Below are positions 17,652-26,358 of a stretch of 64,000 bases of DNA, in pieces. A model generated the notes under the pieces. That model saw only the letters and a program-made list of their open reading frames with translations. It did no database searches and was not told where the DNA came from. Both the position numbers and the translations under genes were made by a program. How positions within the stretch are numbered: position 1 is the stretch's first letter; every line of letters starts with the position of its first letter. Where the stretch lies: NCBI GenBank assembly GCA_000817085.1, contig JUEM01000007.1:1-64000 (forward strand). Direction: 5' to 3'. This stretch comes from a marine actinobacterium MedAcidi-G1. Its GTDB lineage: Bacteria > Actinomycetota > Acidimicrobiia > Acidimicrobiales > MedAcidi-G1.

Positions 17652-18725
17652 ATGGAAAACTCTTTTCTTTCGTCAGATGAAACCGACCTGAAATCAGACT
17701 TCATTTCTGCCTGCAGAAATGAGCACCATTCACAGGTGCCGGTTTGGTTCATGCGTCAAGCCGGAAGATCGCTTCCGGAGTATAAGAAAATTCGAGGAGA
17801 GGGAAGCATCTTAGAAGCAGCTTCAGATCCCGAAAGAGCAGCGCAAATAACTCTGCAGCCCGTTGAACGGTACGGCGTGGATGCCGCAATACTTTTTTCT
17901 GACATCATGGTTCCTGTTCACTCGATCGATTTTGGAGTTGAGATACAGCCAGGCATAGGCCCCGTTGTAGAAAATCCTTTCAAAAGTATCGAAGATTTGA
18001 AACGGTTGCGGGCATTAGAACCTGAAGTTGATGTTCCTTACGTCGGAGAAACTATAAAAATACTTTCTCGAGAATGCCCGGTTCCTATTATCGGCTTCGC
18101 TGGAGCCCCTTTCACAGTGGCTTCATACTTAATTGAAGGCAAACCTTCGCGATCACTTAAAAAAACCAAAGCATTGATGGAAAAAGAACCCCATATTTGG
18201 GACTTGCTAATGAATAAACTTTCAGAGATAACAATCTCTTCCCTCAACCATCAGATTGAATCGGGGGCATCAGCTATTCAATTGTTTGATAGTTGGGCAG
18301 GCTTAATTGATCCCAAGAGCTACGAACAAAAAGTTTTCCCCTATAGCAAAAAGGTGCTTTCATCAATCGACAATTCTCTTGTTCCAAAGATTCATTTTGG
18401 GGTGGGGACACAACCAATTCTTCACCTAATTGCTGCAGCAGGAGCAGATGTAGTGGGTATTGATTCAAAAACACCTATAGACGTTGCTAGAGAAAAACTG
18501 GGAGATGAAATTGCAATTCAAGGAAACTTGGATCCTGAAATTTGCTTAGAATCCATAGAAGTAGTCGAAGAAGCTGTATCTAAAATTCTTACTCTTAATA
18601 ACAATAATTTTGGTCACATTTTCAATCTCGGTCATGGAGTTCTACCCAATACTGATCCGGAAATACTCTCGCGCGTAGTTGAAATGGTTCATTCTCATAA
18701 ACTTCCTGAAAGCAAAAATGGATAA
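17652..18725 (+). CDS. hemE: uroporphyrinogen decarboxylase
   Basis: HemE removes four carboxyl groups from uroporphyrinogen III to give coproporphyrinogen III. The 357-residue length is standard. The N-terminal signature is VWFMRQAGRSLPEY; the aspartate segment ILFSDIMVP and the GFAGAPFTVASYLIEG stretch are also present, as is the C-terminal GHIFNLGHGVLPNTDPE. The next gene, hemY, starts at 18718, inside the hemE stop region, so the two are translationally coupled. With hemQ at 41.7-42.4 kb this points to the coproporphyrin-dependent haem route. Confidence 0.95.
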   Translation: MENSFLSSDETDLKSDFISACRNEHHSQVPVWFMRQAGRSLPEYKKIRGEGSILEAASDPERAAQITLQPVERYGVDAAILFSDIMVPVHSIDFGVEIQPGIGPVVENPFKSIEDLKRLRALEPEVDVPYVGETIKILSRECPVPIIGFAGAPFTVASYLIEGKPSRSLKKTKALMEKEPHIWDLLMNKLSEITISSLNHQIESGASAIQLFDSWAGLIDPKSYEQKVFPYSKKVLSSIDNSLVPKIHFGVGTQPILHLIAAAGADVVGIDSKTPIDVAREKLGDEIAIQGNLDPEICLESIEVVEEAVSKILTLNNNNFGHIFNLGHGVLPNTDPEILSRVVEMVHSHKLPESKNG

Positions 18726-20112
18726 GAAAAAAGTTGTTGTGGTAGGTGCAGGTATAACAGGACTCACAGCTGCTTATCGTCTTTTAAAGAGCAAAGAAAA
18801 CTTTGAAGTAATTGTTTTAGAGAGTGAAAAACAAACTGGTGGAAAGCTAAAAACAAGCCGTTTTGCGGGTTTTTTGCTGGACGAAGGAGCAGATGCATTC
18901 TTGGCTAGAGCCCCTTGGGCCAAGAGCCTATTCGATGAAATTGGAATCTCAAAAGAATTTGTTTCTCCTCGTTCTCGCTCGGCGTCAATCTGGATAAACG
19001 GATCGCTAGAACCTCTACCATCTCCTAACGTTCTGGGGATTCCTCTTGATCCTGATTCGATATCCTCTGGATTACTGAACTCTGATGATGTTCTAAAAAT
19101 CAGAAAAGGAGGGAAACCCAGTAAAGCATTACCTGAGGGAACCGACATTTCAATAGGCTCCTTGCTTCGAGACTGTGTAGGTGATTCTGTTTTTGAACTT
19201 TTTGTTGACCCATTATTAGGTGGAATCAATGCAGGACTTGTAGATGAGATGAGTTGCGAGACTATGGCTCCTCAACTACTCGAAGCTGCCAATCATGAAG
19301 AAGGATTAGTTGCATCACTCAGAAAGATCCAACAAAACTCTGATCCCGAATCACCTGTTTTCTATACGCATCCGAATGGACTAGGCCACGTTGTAGAAAA
19401 ACTTGCCGAACAAATTAGTGATTCAATTAGAGAAAATGAAAATGTTATTTCTATAAGTCGCACTAATGAAAAATGGGTCATAGAAACCAACAGTGGTTCA
19501 GAAACAGCTAATGCAGTAGTTCTAGCTACCCCTGCTCAAAATGCTGCAAAACTTTTAACTACGATTTCACCCACTACTGCTTCTCGTCTTTCCGATATAG
19601 AACATGCTTCAGTTTCACTTGTAAGCTTTTCTTTTAATAATTCAGATTTAAGAATCCAAAAAAATCAAAGTGGATTTCTAGTTCCAAGGTCAGCAGGAAT
19701 GCTAATGACAGCCTGTTCCTTCTCAGGTAATAAGTGGACACATCTAGACGATGGAACGCAAACACTAATTCGTGTTTCTTCCGGACGTGTCGATGATGAG
19801 AGACACGAAACTCTCAGTGACGAAGAACTTGTTAAACACCTACTGGATGACCTGTCCACCACTTTGGGTTTAGATTCCCAACCTCTTGAATCACGTATAA
19901 ATAGGTGGCCAAAAGCTTTAGCTCAACTTAAAACAGGACATTTACAAAGGATGAAAAAAACTATCGACTTTTTAGCAGATGAAGCACCAGGGGTGTTTAT
20001 TTCTGGTTCTTATCACTTCGGTGTCGGTATACCTGCATCTGTTCGCTCAGGAAACGAAGTTGCAGCTTCAGTGATAGAAAAGTTCGGAAAAAATGAAAAT
20101 TTTTCCGCTTAG
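18718..20112 (+). CDS. hemY: coproporphyrinogen III / protoporphyrinogen oxidase (HemY/CgoX)
   Basis: An FAD-dependent six-electron oxidase of the HemY type. VVVVGAGITGLTAAYRLL near the N-terminus is the dinucleotide-binding motif, followed by ESEKQTGGKLKT, and the C-terminal FAD-contact region FISGSYHFGVGIPASVRSGNEVA. I start it at ATG 18718, overlapping the hemE stop by eight bases; the frame is open further upstream but only within hemE. In organisms with HemQ this enzyme normally oxidises coproporphyrinogen to coproporphyrin. The lnt gene overlaps its end by 20 bases. Confidence 0.92.
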   Translation: MDKKKVVVVGAGITGLTAAYRLLKSKENFEVIVLESEKQTGGKLKTSRFAGFLLDEGADAFLARAPWAKSLFDEIGISKEFVSPRSRSASIWINGSLEPLPSPNVLGIPLDPDSISSGLLNSDDVLKIRKGGKPSKALPEGTDISIGSLLRDCVGDSVFELFVDPLLGGINAGLVDEMSCETMAPQLLEAANHEEGLVASLRKIQQNSDPESPVFYTHPNGLGHVVEKLAEQISDSIRENENVISISRTNEKWVIETNSGSETANAVVLATPAQNAAKLLTTISPTTASRLSDIEHASVSLVSFSFNNSDLRIQKNQSGFLVPRSAGMLMTACSFSGNKWTHLDDGTQTLIRVSSGRVDDERHETLSDEELVKHLLDDLSTTLGLDSQPLESRINRWPKALAQLKTGHLQRMKKTIDFLADEAPGVFISGSYHFGVGIPASVRSGNEVAASVIEKFGKNENFSA

Positions 20113-21577
20113 GTCCGCATTCTTAAAACCTTTAGTTGCGGGTTTGTTAATCGCCGCTTCAGTTCCTCCGTGGGGTTTCTGGCCTTGTTCTTTTATAGGA
20201 ATAGCCATTTTGGACATCTCTCTAGTTAATAAAAATGCACGAAAGAGATTTGGTCTGGGTTTCTTAGTCGGTTTATCTTGGCTTCTGCCATCTACTTTTT
20301 GGATGATTGACCTAACTCCACCCGGATGGATCGCAGCAGGTCTGATCCACTCAAGCTTTCTTGCCATTGGAATGACTCTTGTGCCACCAAAAAAAGGTCG
20401 CCAATTAGCACTTGTTGGAATTCTGACGTTGGTAGAGCTAGCTCGTTGGAGATTTCCTTTTGGAGGAGTTCCTCTTGCCTCAATTCCGATCGGTCAAGCT
20501 TCAGGCCCCATTGCTCCTTTATCTAAAGTTGCCGGTCCTTTACTTATTGTTGCAGTGGTTGCAACTACTGGGTGCTTTATAAGCACCCTTATTAGAACTC
20601 CAAGAAAAACTCTGAAAGTTATAACATCAGCGTTGATATTAACTGTTGGGATTGGAACACTAACCGCATTTGCTCCCAATGGACATGAAGTCGAAAGCAT
20701 AAACATCGCTGTGGTCCAGGGTGGAGGACCGCAACGCACTCGGGCAACACCGACGGGATCAGCAATAGTTTTTGCTAATCAGGTTTCTGCCACGAAAAGC
20801 GTTACAACACCTGTGGACTTAATTGTATGGCCAGAAAATGTTGTAAATCCTGATCCTGATTTACCCGAAGCTGATAAAAATCCCAGTCGCCTATATTCAG
20901 ACGATGCCCGTTTAACTCTAGAAAGTATTTCTGAATCTATGGACACGGTTATCGCCGCAGGTTGGTTCCATCGAGATCCAAATGACGAATCCTCAAATTT
21001 AAACTATGTAGAGGTGCTGGAACCCGGAGGGCAGACTGCGGGCAGATTCGACAAGGTTAGAACTGTGCCTTTTGGGGAGTTCGTCCCTCTTAGAGGTTTA
21101 GTAGAACGCTTCGCGAAGAATAGTCTTCCTGCGCGCGATGTGCGACCTGGAACTGAACCTGCCGTGATTGAAACATCTCTTGGAAAGCTGGGAGTGGTGA
21201 TATCTTGGGAGGTTTTCTTCGAGGAACGAGCACGTGAAGCGGCAGAAAATCAGGCTGGAATAATTATCAATCCAACTAATGGTGCCAGTTATTGGTTGAC
21301 CCAAGTTCAAAGTCAACAAGTTGCATCAAGTCAACTACGAGCAATCGAAACCGGTCGTTGGTTGCTTCAATCTGCTCCAACCGGCTTTAGCGCAATTATT
21401 GACCCATCTGGCAAAGTTTTACAACGCACAGGAATCAGCGAACAGGCAGTTATGCAAGCAAATGTAGGTATACGAACTGGAAACACCTGGTACACAAAAA
21501 TAGGCATTTGGCCAATGTTGGTAATTTCTTTAGCACTTTTTGGATTAGGCCGTCGACCTCATCTTTTCAGCAAATAG
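20093..21577 (+). CDS. lnt: apolipoprotein N-acyltransferase-like protein with Ser at the nucleophile position
   Basis: A 494-residue protein with six or so N-terminal membrane helices (residues 10-190) and a C-terminal nitrilase domain, the architecture of Lnt, which adds the third acyl chain to lipoproteins. The catalytic Glu (Glu248 in WPEN) and Lys (Lys321 in FDKVRTVPFGEF) are present. Where Lnt has Cys in a CYEV or CFEV-type motif, this protein has ISWEVFF with Ser371 (TCT at 21203-21205). The rest of the domain is well conserved (NPTNGASYWLTQVQSQQVASSQLRA region). It may be a lineage-specific variant, a serine-based enzyme or inactive. Lipoproteins occur at 29405 and 58421. Confidence 0.85.
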   Translation: MKIFPLRSAFLKPLVAGLLIAASVPPWGFWPCSFIGIAILDISLVNKNARKRFGLGFLVGLSWLLPSTFWMIDLTPPGWIAAGLIHSSFLAIGMTLVPPKKGRQLALVGILTLVELARWRFPFGGVPLASIPIGQASGPIAPLSKVAGPLLIVAVVATTGCFISTLIRTPRKTLKVITSALILTVGIGTLTAFAPNGHEVESINIAVVQGGGPQRTRATPTGSAIVFANQVSATKSVTTPVDLIVWPENVVNPDPDLPEADKNPSRLYSDDARLTLESISESMDTVIAAGWFHRDPNDESSNLNYVEVLEPGGQTAGRFDKVRTVPFGEFVPLRGLVERFAKNSLPARDVRPGTEPAVIETSLGKLGVVISWEVFFEERAREAAENQAGIIINPTNGASYWLTQVQSQQVASSQLRAIETGRWLLQSAPTGFSAIIDPSGKVLQRTGISEQAVMQANVGIRTGNTWYTKIGIWPMLVISLALFGLGRRPHLFSK

Positions 21578-21597
21578 TGAAACTATTTTCTTGATAT

Positions 21598-22035
21598 TTA
21601 GATTTCGATCATCAGTGTTGCAGGACCATCATTAACTAAGTCAACCAACATGTATTCTCGAAATTTTCCTGTTTCTACTTTAGCCCCACCTGCTTTTAGA
21701 CCTTCTACAACTCTTTCAATCAATGGCTCAGCTTGTTCCGGTGGTGCTGCTGCTGACCACGTTGGTCGGCGTCCTTTAGAAACATCACCATAAAGTGTGA
21801 ACTGGCTAACAAGCAGAATTTCACCATCGTGATCTATAACAGAATTGTTCATCACGCCATTTTCATCATCCATAATCCTCAAATTAAGTAGTTTTCTTAC
21901 TAAAAGGTCGCACTCTTCAGTTCCGTCCTCATGTGTGACCCCGACGAATACGCATAACCCCTGATTTATGGCTCCTACTAATTGCTCCTCAACCCTTACA
22001 CTGGCTTCTCTTACTCTTTGCACCAAAGCTCGCAT
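21598..22035 (-). CDS. dtd: D-aminoacyl-tRNA deacylase
   Basis: Dtd hydrolyses D-amino acids from mischarged tRNAs. The 145-residue protein begins MRALVQRVREASVRVE, the family N-terminus, and has the SQFTLYGD and NDGPATLMIEI signature segments that line the active site. I place the start at 22035; the frame extends 13 codons upstream but without family similarity. It is convergent with lnt and divergent from the glycosyltransferase gene. Confidence 0.94.
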   Translation of the reverse strand: MRALVQRVREASVRVEEQLVGAINQGLCVFVGVTHEDGTEECDLLVRKLLNLRIMDDENGVMNNSVIDHDGEILLVSQFTLYGDVSKGRRPTWSAAAPPEQAEPLIERVVEGLKAGGAKVETGKFREYMLVDLVNDGPATLMIEI

Positions 22036-22095
22036 AACTAGACAGTATCTAATTAACGGTGAGTAATCAGACAAAAATTCAGCGAGAATGTTCTG

Positions 22096-23394
22096 ATGTC
22101 TAAATCCGTAAAGAGCCCTGTCGATAGTAATAACAAATTACGTATCGCTTACCTCTCATACAGAGGTAAACCTCACTGCGGTGGTCAAGGCATATACACC
22201 CGTCACTTGACAAAAGCTCTTGCCGATTTAGGTCATAGCGTTGTGGTGCTATCCGGTCAGCCTTATCCGGAACTAGACGAAAGAGTGGAACTAGTTCGTC
22301 TACCTAGTCTCGATATTTTCAATGATCAATTCCCTATGAGAAAACCAAGAATATGGGAGCTGAAAACCAAATGGGACTTTCTCGAAGTAGCAAGTTTTAA
22401 TACTGGTAACTTCTCAGAACCTCTATCTTTCAGTTTTAGAGCATGGGACTATTTGAAATCAAGGAGAGATGAATTCGATCTTGTTCACGACAACCAGTGT
22501 TTAGGGTGGGGACTAGCACTGCTTCAAAAAAAAGCGGGCTTTCCATTACTTTCCACGATTCACCATCCAATCACAGTTGATAGACGTTTAGAAATTGCCC
22601 ACGCTAGAACTCTTTTTGAGTCATTTTCAAAAAGACGTTGGTATGCCTTTACTAAAATGCAAACTCGAGTGGCAAAACGAATGAATAGAGTTATGACTGT
22701 TTCTGAATCATCAAAAGCAGATATATCAGCTGATCATAAGGTGGACTCAAATCGTATACATGTCGTGCCTGTAGGAGTTGACCCCGAACTGTTTTCACCT
22801 GTTATGGGAGTAGAACGAAAACCCGGAATGATTGTTACAACAGCTAGTGCGGATGTAGCTATGAAAGGTCTCAAATATCTGCTCGAAGCAATCGCAAAAC
22901 TAAAGACTGAACGGGATGTAGAATTGGTGATAATCGGAAAACCCTCCGAAGGCGGTTCGTCAACAGATGCTATTGAAGAGTTGGGTTTAAGAGATTGTGT
23001 CAGCTGGGTTCACGGAGTCTCTGATAATCGAATCGTGGAACTTTACAGTGAAGCACAAATTGCTGTAGTCCCTTCTCTATATGAAGGTTTCTCATTACCG
23101 GCTATTGAGGCGATGTCGTGTGGAGTTCCTTTAGTTACTACAACCGGTGGCGCTCTACCAGAAGTAGCTGGACCTCACGATGAAACTTGTTTTCAAGTGC
23201 CGCCTGGCGATAGTGAAGCTTTAGCAGCAATGATTGGGAAAGTCTTAGATAATCCTGAAAGTCGTTCGAGAGTTGGAGAGAACGGGAGACAGAGAGTTAT
23301 AGAAAACTGGAGTTGGCACCACACTGCGTTAAGAACCGTAGAGCAATACCATTTACTACTCGCTGAAAGCAGAGATTCCCATGTTGACAGCTGA
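22096..23394 (+). CDS. GT4-family glycosyltransferase
   Basis: A 432-residue retaining glycosyltransferase of the GT-B fold. The N-terminal domain shows YRGKPHCGGQGIYTRHLTKALADLGH; the C-terminal domain shows PVGVDPELF, SLYEGFSLPAIEAMSCGVPLVTTTGGALPEV, containing the E-x7-E nucleotide-sugar motif. It transfers a sugar from an activated donor, identity unknown. It heads the +-strand part of a five-gene glycan-like cluster, and overlaps the following methyltransferase gene by 14 bases. It does not look like MshA, the mycothiol GT4 enzyme. Confidence 0.9.
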   Translation: MSKSVKSPVDSNNKLRIAYLSYRGKPHCGGQGIYTRHLTKALADLGHSVVVLSGQPYPELDERVELVRLPSLDIFNDQFPMRKPRIWELKTKWDFLEVASFNTGNFSEPLSFSFRAWDYLKSRRDEFDLVHDNQCLGWGLALLQKKAGFPLLSTIHHPITVDRRLEIAHARTLFESFSKRRWYAFTKMQTRVAKRMNRVMTVSESSKADISADHKVDSNRIHVVPVGVDPELFSPVMGVERKPGMIVTTASADVAMKGLKYLLEAIAKLKTERDVELVIIGKPSEGGSSTDAIEELGLRDCVSWVHGVSDNRIVELYSEAQIAVVPSLYEGFSLPAIEAMSCGVPLVTTTGGALPEVAGPHDETCFQVPPGDSEALAAMIGKVLDNPESRSRVGENGRQRVIENWSWHHTALRTVEQYHLLLAESRDSHVDS

Positions 23395-24130
23395 TTATGA
23401 CCTTCTAGGAGTGAAGTCTGGGGATCGGATTCTGGACATGGGTTGTGGATTTGGGCGGCACGCATATGAGGCTTTACGAAGAGGAGCATCAGTCGTTGCT
23501 TGTGATTTGGGTTTTGAAGAACTTAAACAAGTAAGAGCGGTAGCTGGTGTTATGTACGAACAAGGTGAAATAGAACCACCCATAGTGATTGAAACCACTA
23601 ATGGCGATGCAACCCGGTTACCTTTCGCTGACGACTCTTTTGATCGAATTATTTGTTCCGAAGTGATGGAACATATTGATAATGACTTAGCTGCTCTAAA
23701 TGAACTTGAACGTGTTCTGAACCCTGGAGGAACTCTAGCTATCACTATTCCTTCTCGTTTTCCCGAAAAAATATGCTGGTCTTTATCAGATAATTACTAC
23801 GCTCCAAAAGCACCCGGAGGTCATGTACGTATCTACAAAAGAAAAGAACTTACTAAAATGATTTCAGATTCTGGATTAAATCCTCAAGGTCATCATCGAG
23901 TTCATGCCCTTCACAGTCCCTACTGGTGGCTGCGTTGCATTATTGGACCAAATAAACCAATACAGGAAAATTTTTTCGTAAAGACTTATCACCAGGTTCT
24001 CGCCTGGGACATTGAAAAATCACCTTGGATTACAAGAGCTTTAGAAAAACTTCTGAGTCCTTTATTAGGTAAGAGTTTGGTTGTTTATGCTTCAAAACCA
24101 TTGGTGGAGGCTAAAAATGTCCCTTCCTAA
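23381..24130 (+). CDS. class I SAM-dependent methyltransferase
   Basis: A 249-residue Rossmann-fold methyltransferase. Motif I is ILDMGCGFGRHAYEA near residue 20; motif II-like FADDSFDRIICSEVMEHI near 85 and LNELERVLNPGGTLAITIP near 105 follow. It probably methylates a small molecule or a glycan-linked compound. Overlaps with the genes on both sides (14 bases each) make co-expression with the glycosyltransferase and the barrel protein nearly certain. Confidence 0.9.
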   Translation: MLTADYDLLGVKSGDRILDMGCGFGRHAYEALRRGASVVACDLGFEELKQVRAVAGVMYEQGEIEPPIVIETTNGDATRLPFADDSFDRIICSEVMEHIDNDLAALNELERVLNPGGTLAITIPSRFPEKICWSLSDNYYAPKAPGGHVRIYKRKELTKMISDSGLNPQGHHRVHALHSPYWWLRCIIGPNKPIQENFFVKTYHQVLAWDIEKSPWITRALEKLLSPLLGKSLVVYASKPLVEAKNVPS

Positions 24131-25181
24131 TATCCCAAATGTAGTAAGTACAGAAGAATTAATAGAAACTGCAGAAGCGATCATCGATTGGCAGCTCCCC
24201 AACGGAATGATCCCTTGGTTTCCGGGAGGTCATTCAGATCCTTGGAATCACGTAGAAGCTGCAATGGCTCTTGCGGTAACTGGTCATCTAGATGCAGCAG
24301 AACAGGCTTATATATGGCTAAAAGACAATCAACTACCTAACGGTGCCTGGCACCACTATTACCTTGCGGATGACATAGAGGACCCAAAACATGATTCTAA
24401 CGTAGTTGCATATGTGGCAACGGGAGTTTGGCATCACTGGCTTATGACACACGATCGCGGATTTCTTGAAACTATGTGGCCAGTAGTTGAGCCTGCCATC
24501 GATTTCGTGCTTAGCTTACAGACTCCGCGCGGTGAAGTTATCTGGGCAATGCATCCTGATGGAACCCCCTGGTCATATGCACTATTAACTGGTTCTTCAA
24601 GTATCTGTCATAGTTTGCGTTGTGCCATATCAACAGCAGAGGAACTGGGACATGAAAGACCCGATTGGGAACTATCTCTTGCCAATCTTGCTCATATGGT
24701 TAAAAAATACCCCGACAAAGCATTCGCACCCAAAGAAAGATGGGCCATGGATTGGTACTATCCGGTGCTTTCAGGAGTTGTTTCTAGAGAGCAGGGTAGA
24801 ACTTTACTTTCCGAAAAATCAGAAATTTTCGTTATGGAAAATAAAGGGATTCGATGCGTCAGTGATCAACCTTGGGTAACCACAGCTGAAACTTGTGAAT
24901 GTGCAATTGCTTATTTAGCTGCAGGAGAAACCCTTAAGGCTGAATCTCTTTTCCTCTGGAGCCAAGATATGAGACAAACAGATGGCCACTATCTAACTGG
25001 AGTCGTTCACCCATCAAAACAATCTTTTCCAAAAGCTGAAAAAACTACTTATTCTTCAGCCGCAGTTATTCTCGCTGCTGATGCGATATCTCAATCAAGC
25101 CCAGCTTCAGGTATCTTCACAGGCACCGCTGGTCTTCCTGAAATAATAGATACCGAAGAACACATTCTTGATCTTGATTAA
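24117..25181 (+). CDS. alpha/alpha-barrel protein (prenyltransferase / squalene-cyclase-like fold)
   Basis: A 354-residue protein rich in helix, Trp and repeated segments such as QLPNGMIPWF and QLPNGAWHHYY, the pattern of alpha/alpha-barrel enzymes (terpenoid cyclase, prenyltransferase beta or six-hairpin glycosidase folds). I do not see a DxDD or other catalytic motif I trust, so function is open. The ATG at 24117 has GGTGGAGG a few bases upstream and lies within the methyltransferase gene. The cluster context suggests action on a lipid-linked or surface glycan. Confidence 0.75.
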   Translation: MSLPNIPNVVSTEELIETAEAIIDWQLPNGMIPWFPGGHSDPWNHVEAAMALAVTGHLDAAEQAYIWLKDNQLPNGAWHHYYLADDIEDPKHDSNVVAYVATGVWHHWLMTHDRGFLETMWPVVEPAIDFVLSLQTPRGEVIWAMHPDGTPWSYALLTGSSSICHSLRCAISTAEELGHERPDWELSLANLAHMVKKYPDKAFAPKERWAMDWYYPVLSGVVSREQGRTLLSEKSEIFVMENKGIRCVSDQPWVTTAETCECAIAYLAAGETLKAESLFLWSQDMRQTDGHYLTGVVHPSKQSFPKAEKTTYSSAAVILAADAISQSSPASGIFTGTAGLPEIIDTEEHILDLD

Positions 25182-25198
25182 CCTTAAGTGGGTAAATG

Positions 25199-25837
25199 TT
25201 AAATATCAGGACCAACTCTTTTAAGAACTCTTAAAGAACCCACTACGTCTATCTCTTCGAAAGACTTAGAAGCAACAGCTCTCTGAAATATTTCAAATGG
25301 TGGCCTGCCACCGTCTTCAGGGTTTTCAAACACATCATGTATCAAAAGTTTCCCCCCCATAAGTAATTTTGGTACCCAGTTTTCATAGTCAGCATGAGCT
25401 GGTTCCGCTCCATGTCCACCATCGATAAACAATAAGGCCAAAGGCGTAACCCAAATTTTCGCAATTGCAGGCGAATCACCTATCACGGCGACAACATTAT
25501 CTTCAAGACCAGCTTTATTTATATTGCGACGAAATTCTGGCAAAGTATCTATTAGCCCAGTTTCTGAATCAACAATTTCTGGATCATGCCATTCCCATCC
25601 TGGTTGATTTTCCTCAGAACCTCTATGGTGATCAACAGAAAAAAGAATTCGTCCAGTTTCTTTTGCTGCGGAACCTAAATAAATACCCGATTTACCGCAA
25701 TAACTTCCAACTTCAAGAAATGGACCTTCAATGTTTAAAGAAGTTCCGTGGCGGTTTAGTGCTAGCCCTTCATCAGTTGGCATAAAACCTTTTACTGATT
25801 CAGCTATTTCAAACAATAACTTTTCATGTTTATCCAA
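25199..25837 (-). CDS. class I SAM-dependent methyltransferase (Methyltransf_24-like)
   Basis: A 212-residue protein with a SAM-binding motif I, FLEVGSYCGKSGIYLG near residue 40, an acidic SVDHHRGSEENQPG segment, ALLFIDGGHGAEPAHADYENWVP near 135 and GGKLLIHDVF near 160. This resembles the cephalosporin-hydroxylase/Methyltransf_24 group often found in glycan clusters. Its start is two bases from the GtrA stop. Convergent with the barrel-protein gene. Confidence 0.82.
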   Translation of the reverse strand: MDKHEKLLFEIAESVKGFMPTDEGLALNRHGTSLNIEGPFLEVGSYCGKSGIYLGSAAKETGRILFSVDHHRGSEENQPGWEWHDPEIVDSETGLIDTLPEFRRNINKAGLEDNVVAVIGDSPAIAKIWVTPLALLFIDGGHGAEPAHADYENWVPKLLMGGKLLIHDVFENPEDGGRPPFEIFQRAVASKSFEEIDVVGSLRVLKRVGPDI

Positions 25838-25839
25838 AG

Positions 25840-26319
25840 CTAACCCGCAAGTTGTTCATCACTTTTTGATTCTTCTGAGCCACTATTAGCCGAATCCCCC
25901 CAGAGGAGATGTTCTATAACAAGAAATCTCACAATCCATAAAGTTCCATAAGCTGAAGCATTTGCGATTTGGACTGACCATGTACCACCAAAAATTCCAT
26001 CCACTACTCCTACAACTGCTGTTGAAAGAGCCAGTCCCGCAAAAGCCAGCATCCAGAATGGTGCTATCTCTCCTCCGACTGAGTGGTCACCTCTCGGTTG
26101 TTCCCACACGTAATTCCGACTTAACAAATAAGCAGGGATTGTACTAACAGCTACAGCGCATGCATTAGCTATCATTCCGGGTAATCCAATTACTGCGTGA
26201 AATATAAACAGTACCGATTGGCCGACAACTGTATTAACAACAGTCACTCCCATATAACGAAAAAGTCGCTGGGCATAGCCTTGTAATAGGCGTCCAAATA
26301 TTGAACGTAGTTTTCTCAA
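25840..26319 (-). CDS. GtrA-family membrane protein
   Basis: A 159-residue protein with four membrane segments, FRYMGVTVVNTVVGQSVLFIF at the front and NASAYGTLWIVRFLVIEHLLW at the back, which is the GtrA pattern. GtrA proteins are thought to help move polyprenyl-phosphate-linked sugars across the membrane. It pairs with the methyltransferase downstream and with the glycosyltransferase cluster on the other strand. The C-terminal tail is polar and acidic. Confidence 0.85.
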   Translation of the reverse strand: MRKLRSIFGRLLQGYAQRLFRYMGVTVVNTVVGQSVLFIFHAVIGLPGMIANACAVAVSTIPAYLLSRNYVWEQPRGDHSVGGEIAPFWMLAFAGLALSTAVVGVVDGIFGGTWSVQIANASAYGTLWIVRFLVIEHLLWGDSANSGSEESKSDEQLAG

Positions 26320-26358
26320 GATTCAGATCTTAACTGGATGAGAGTTATCTCACTTGAT

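Noticed and set aside
22096-23394. MshA, the first mycothiol glycosyltransferase
   Set aside because: It is in the GT4 family, but its neighbours are methyltransferases and a GtrA-type cluster and its N-terminal motifs do not look like MshA.
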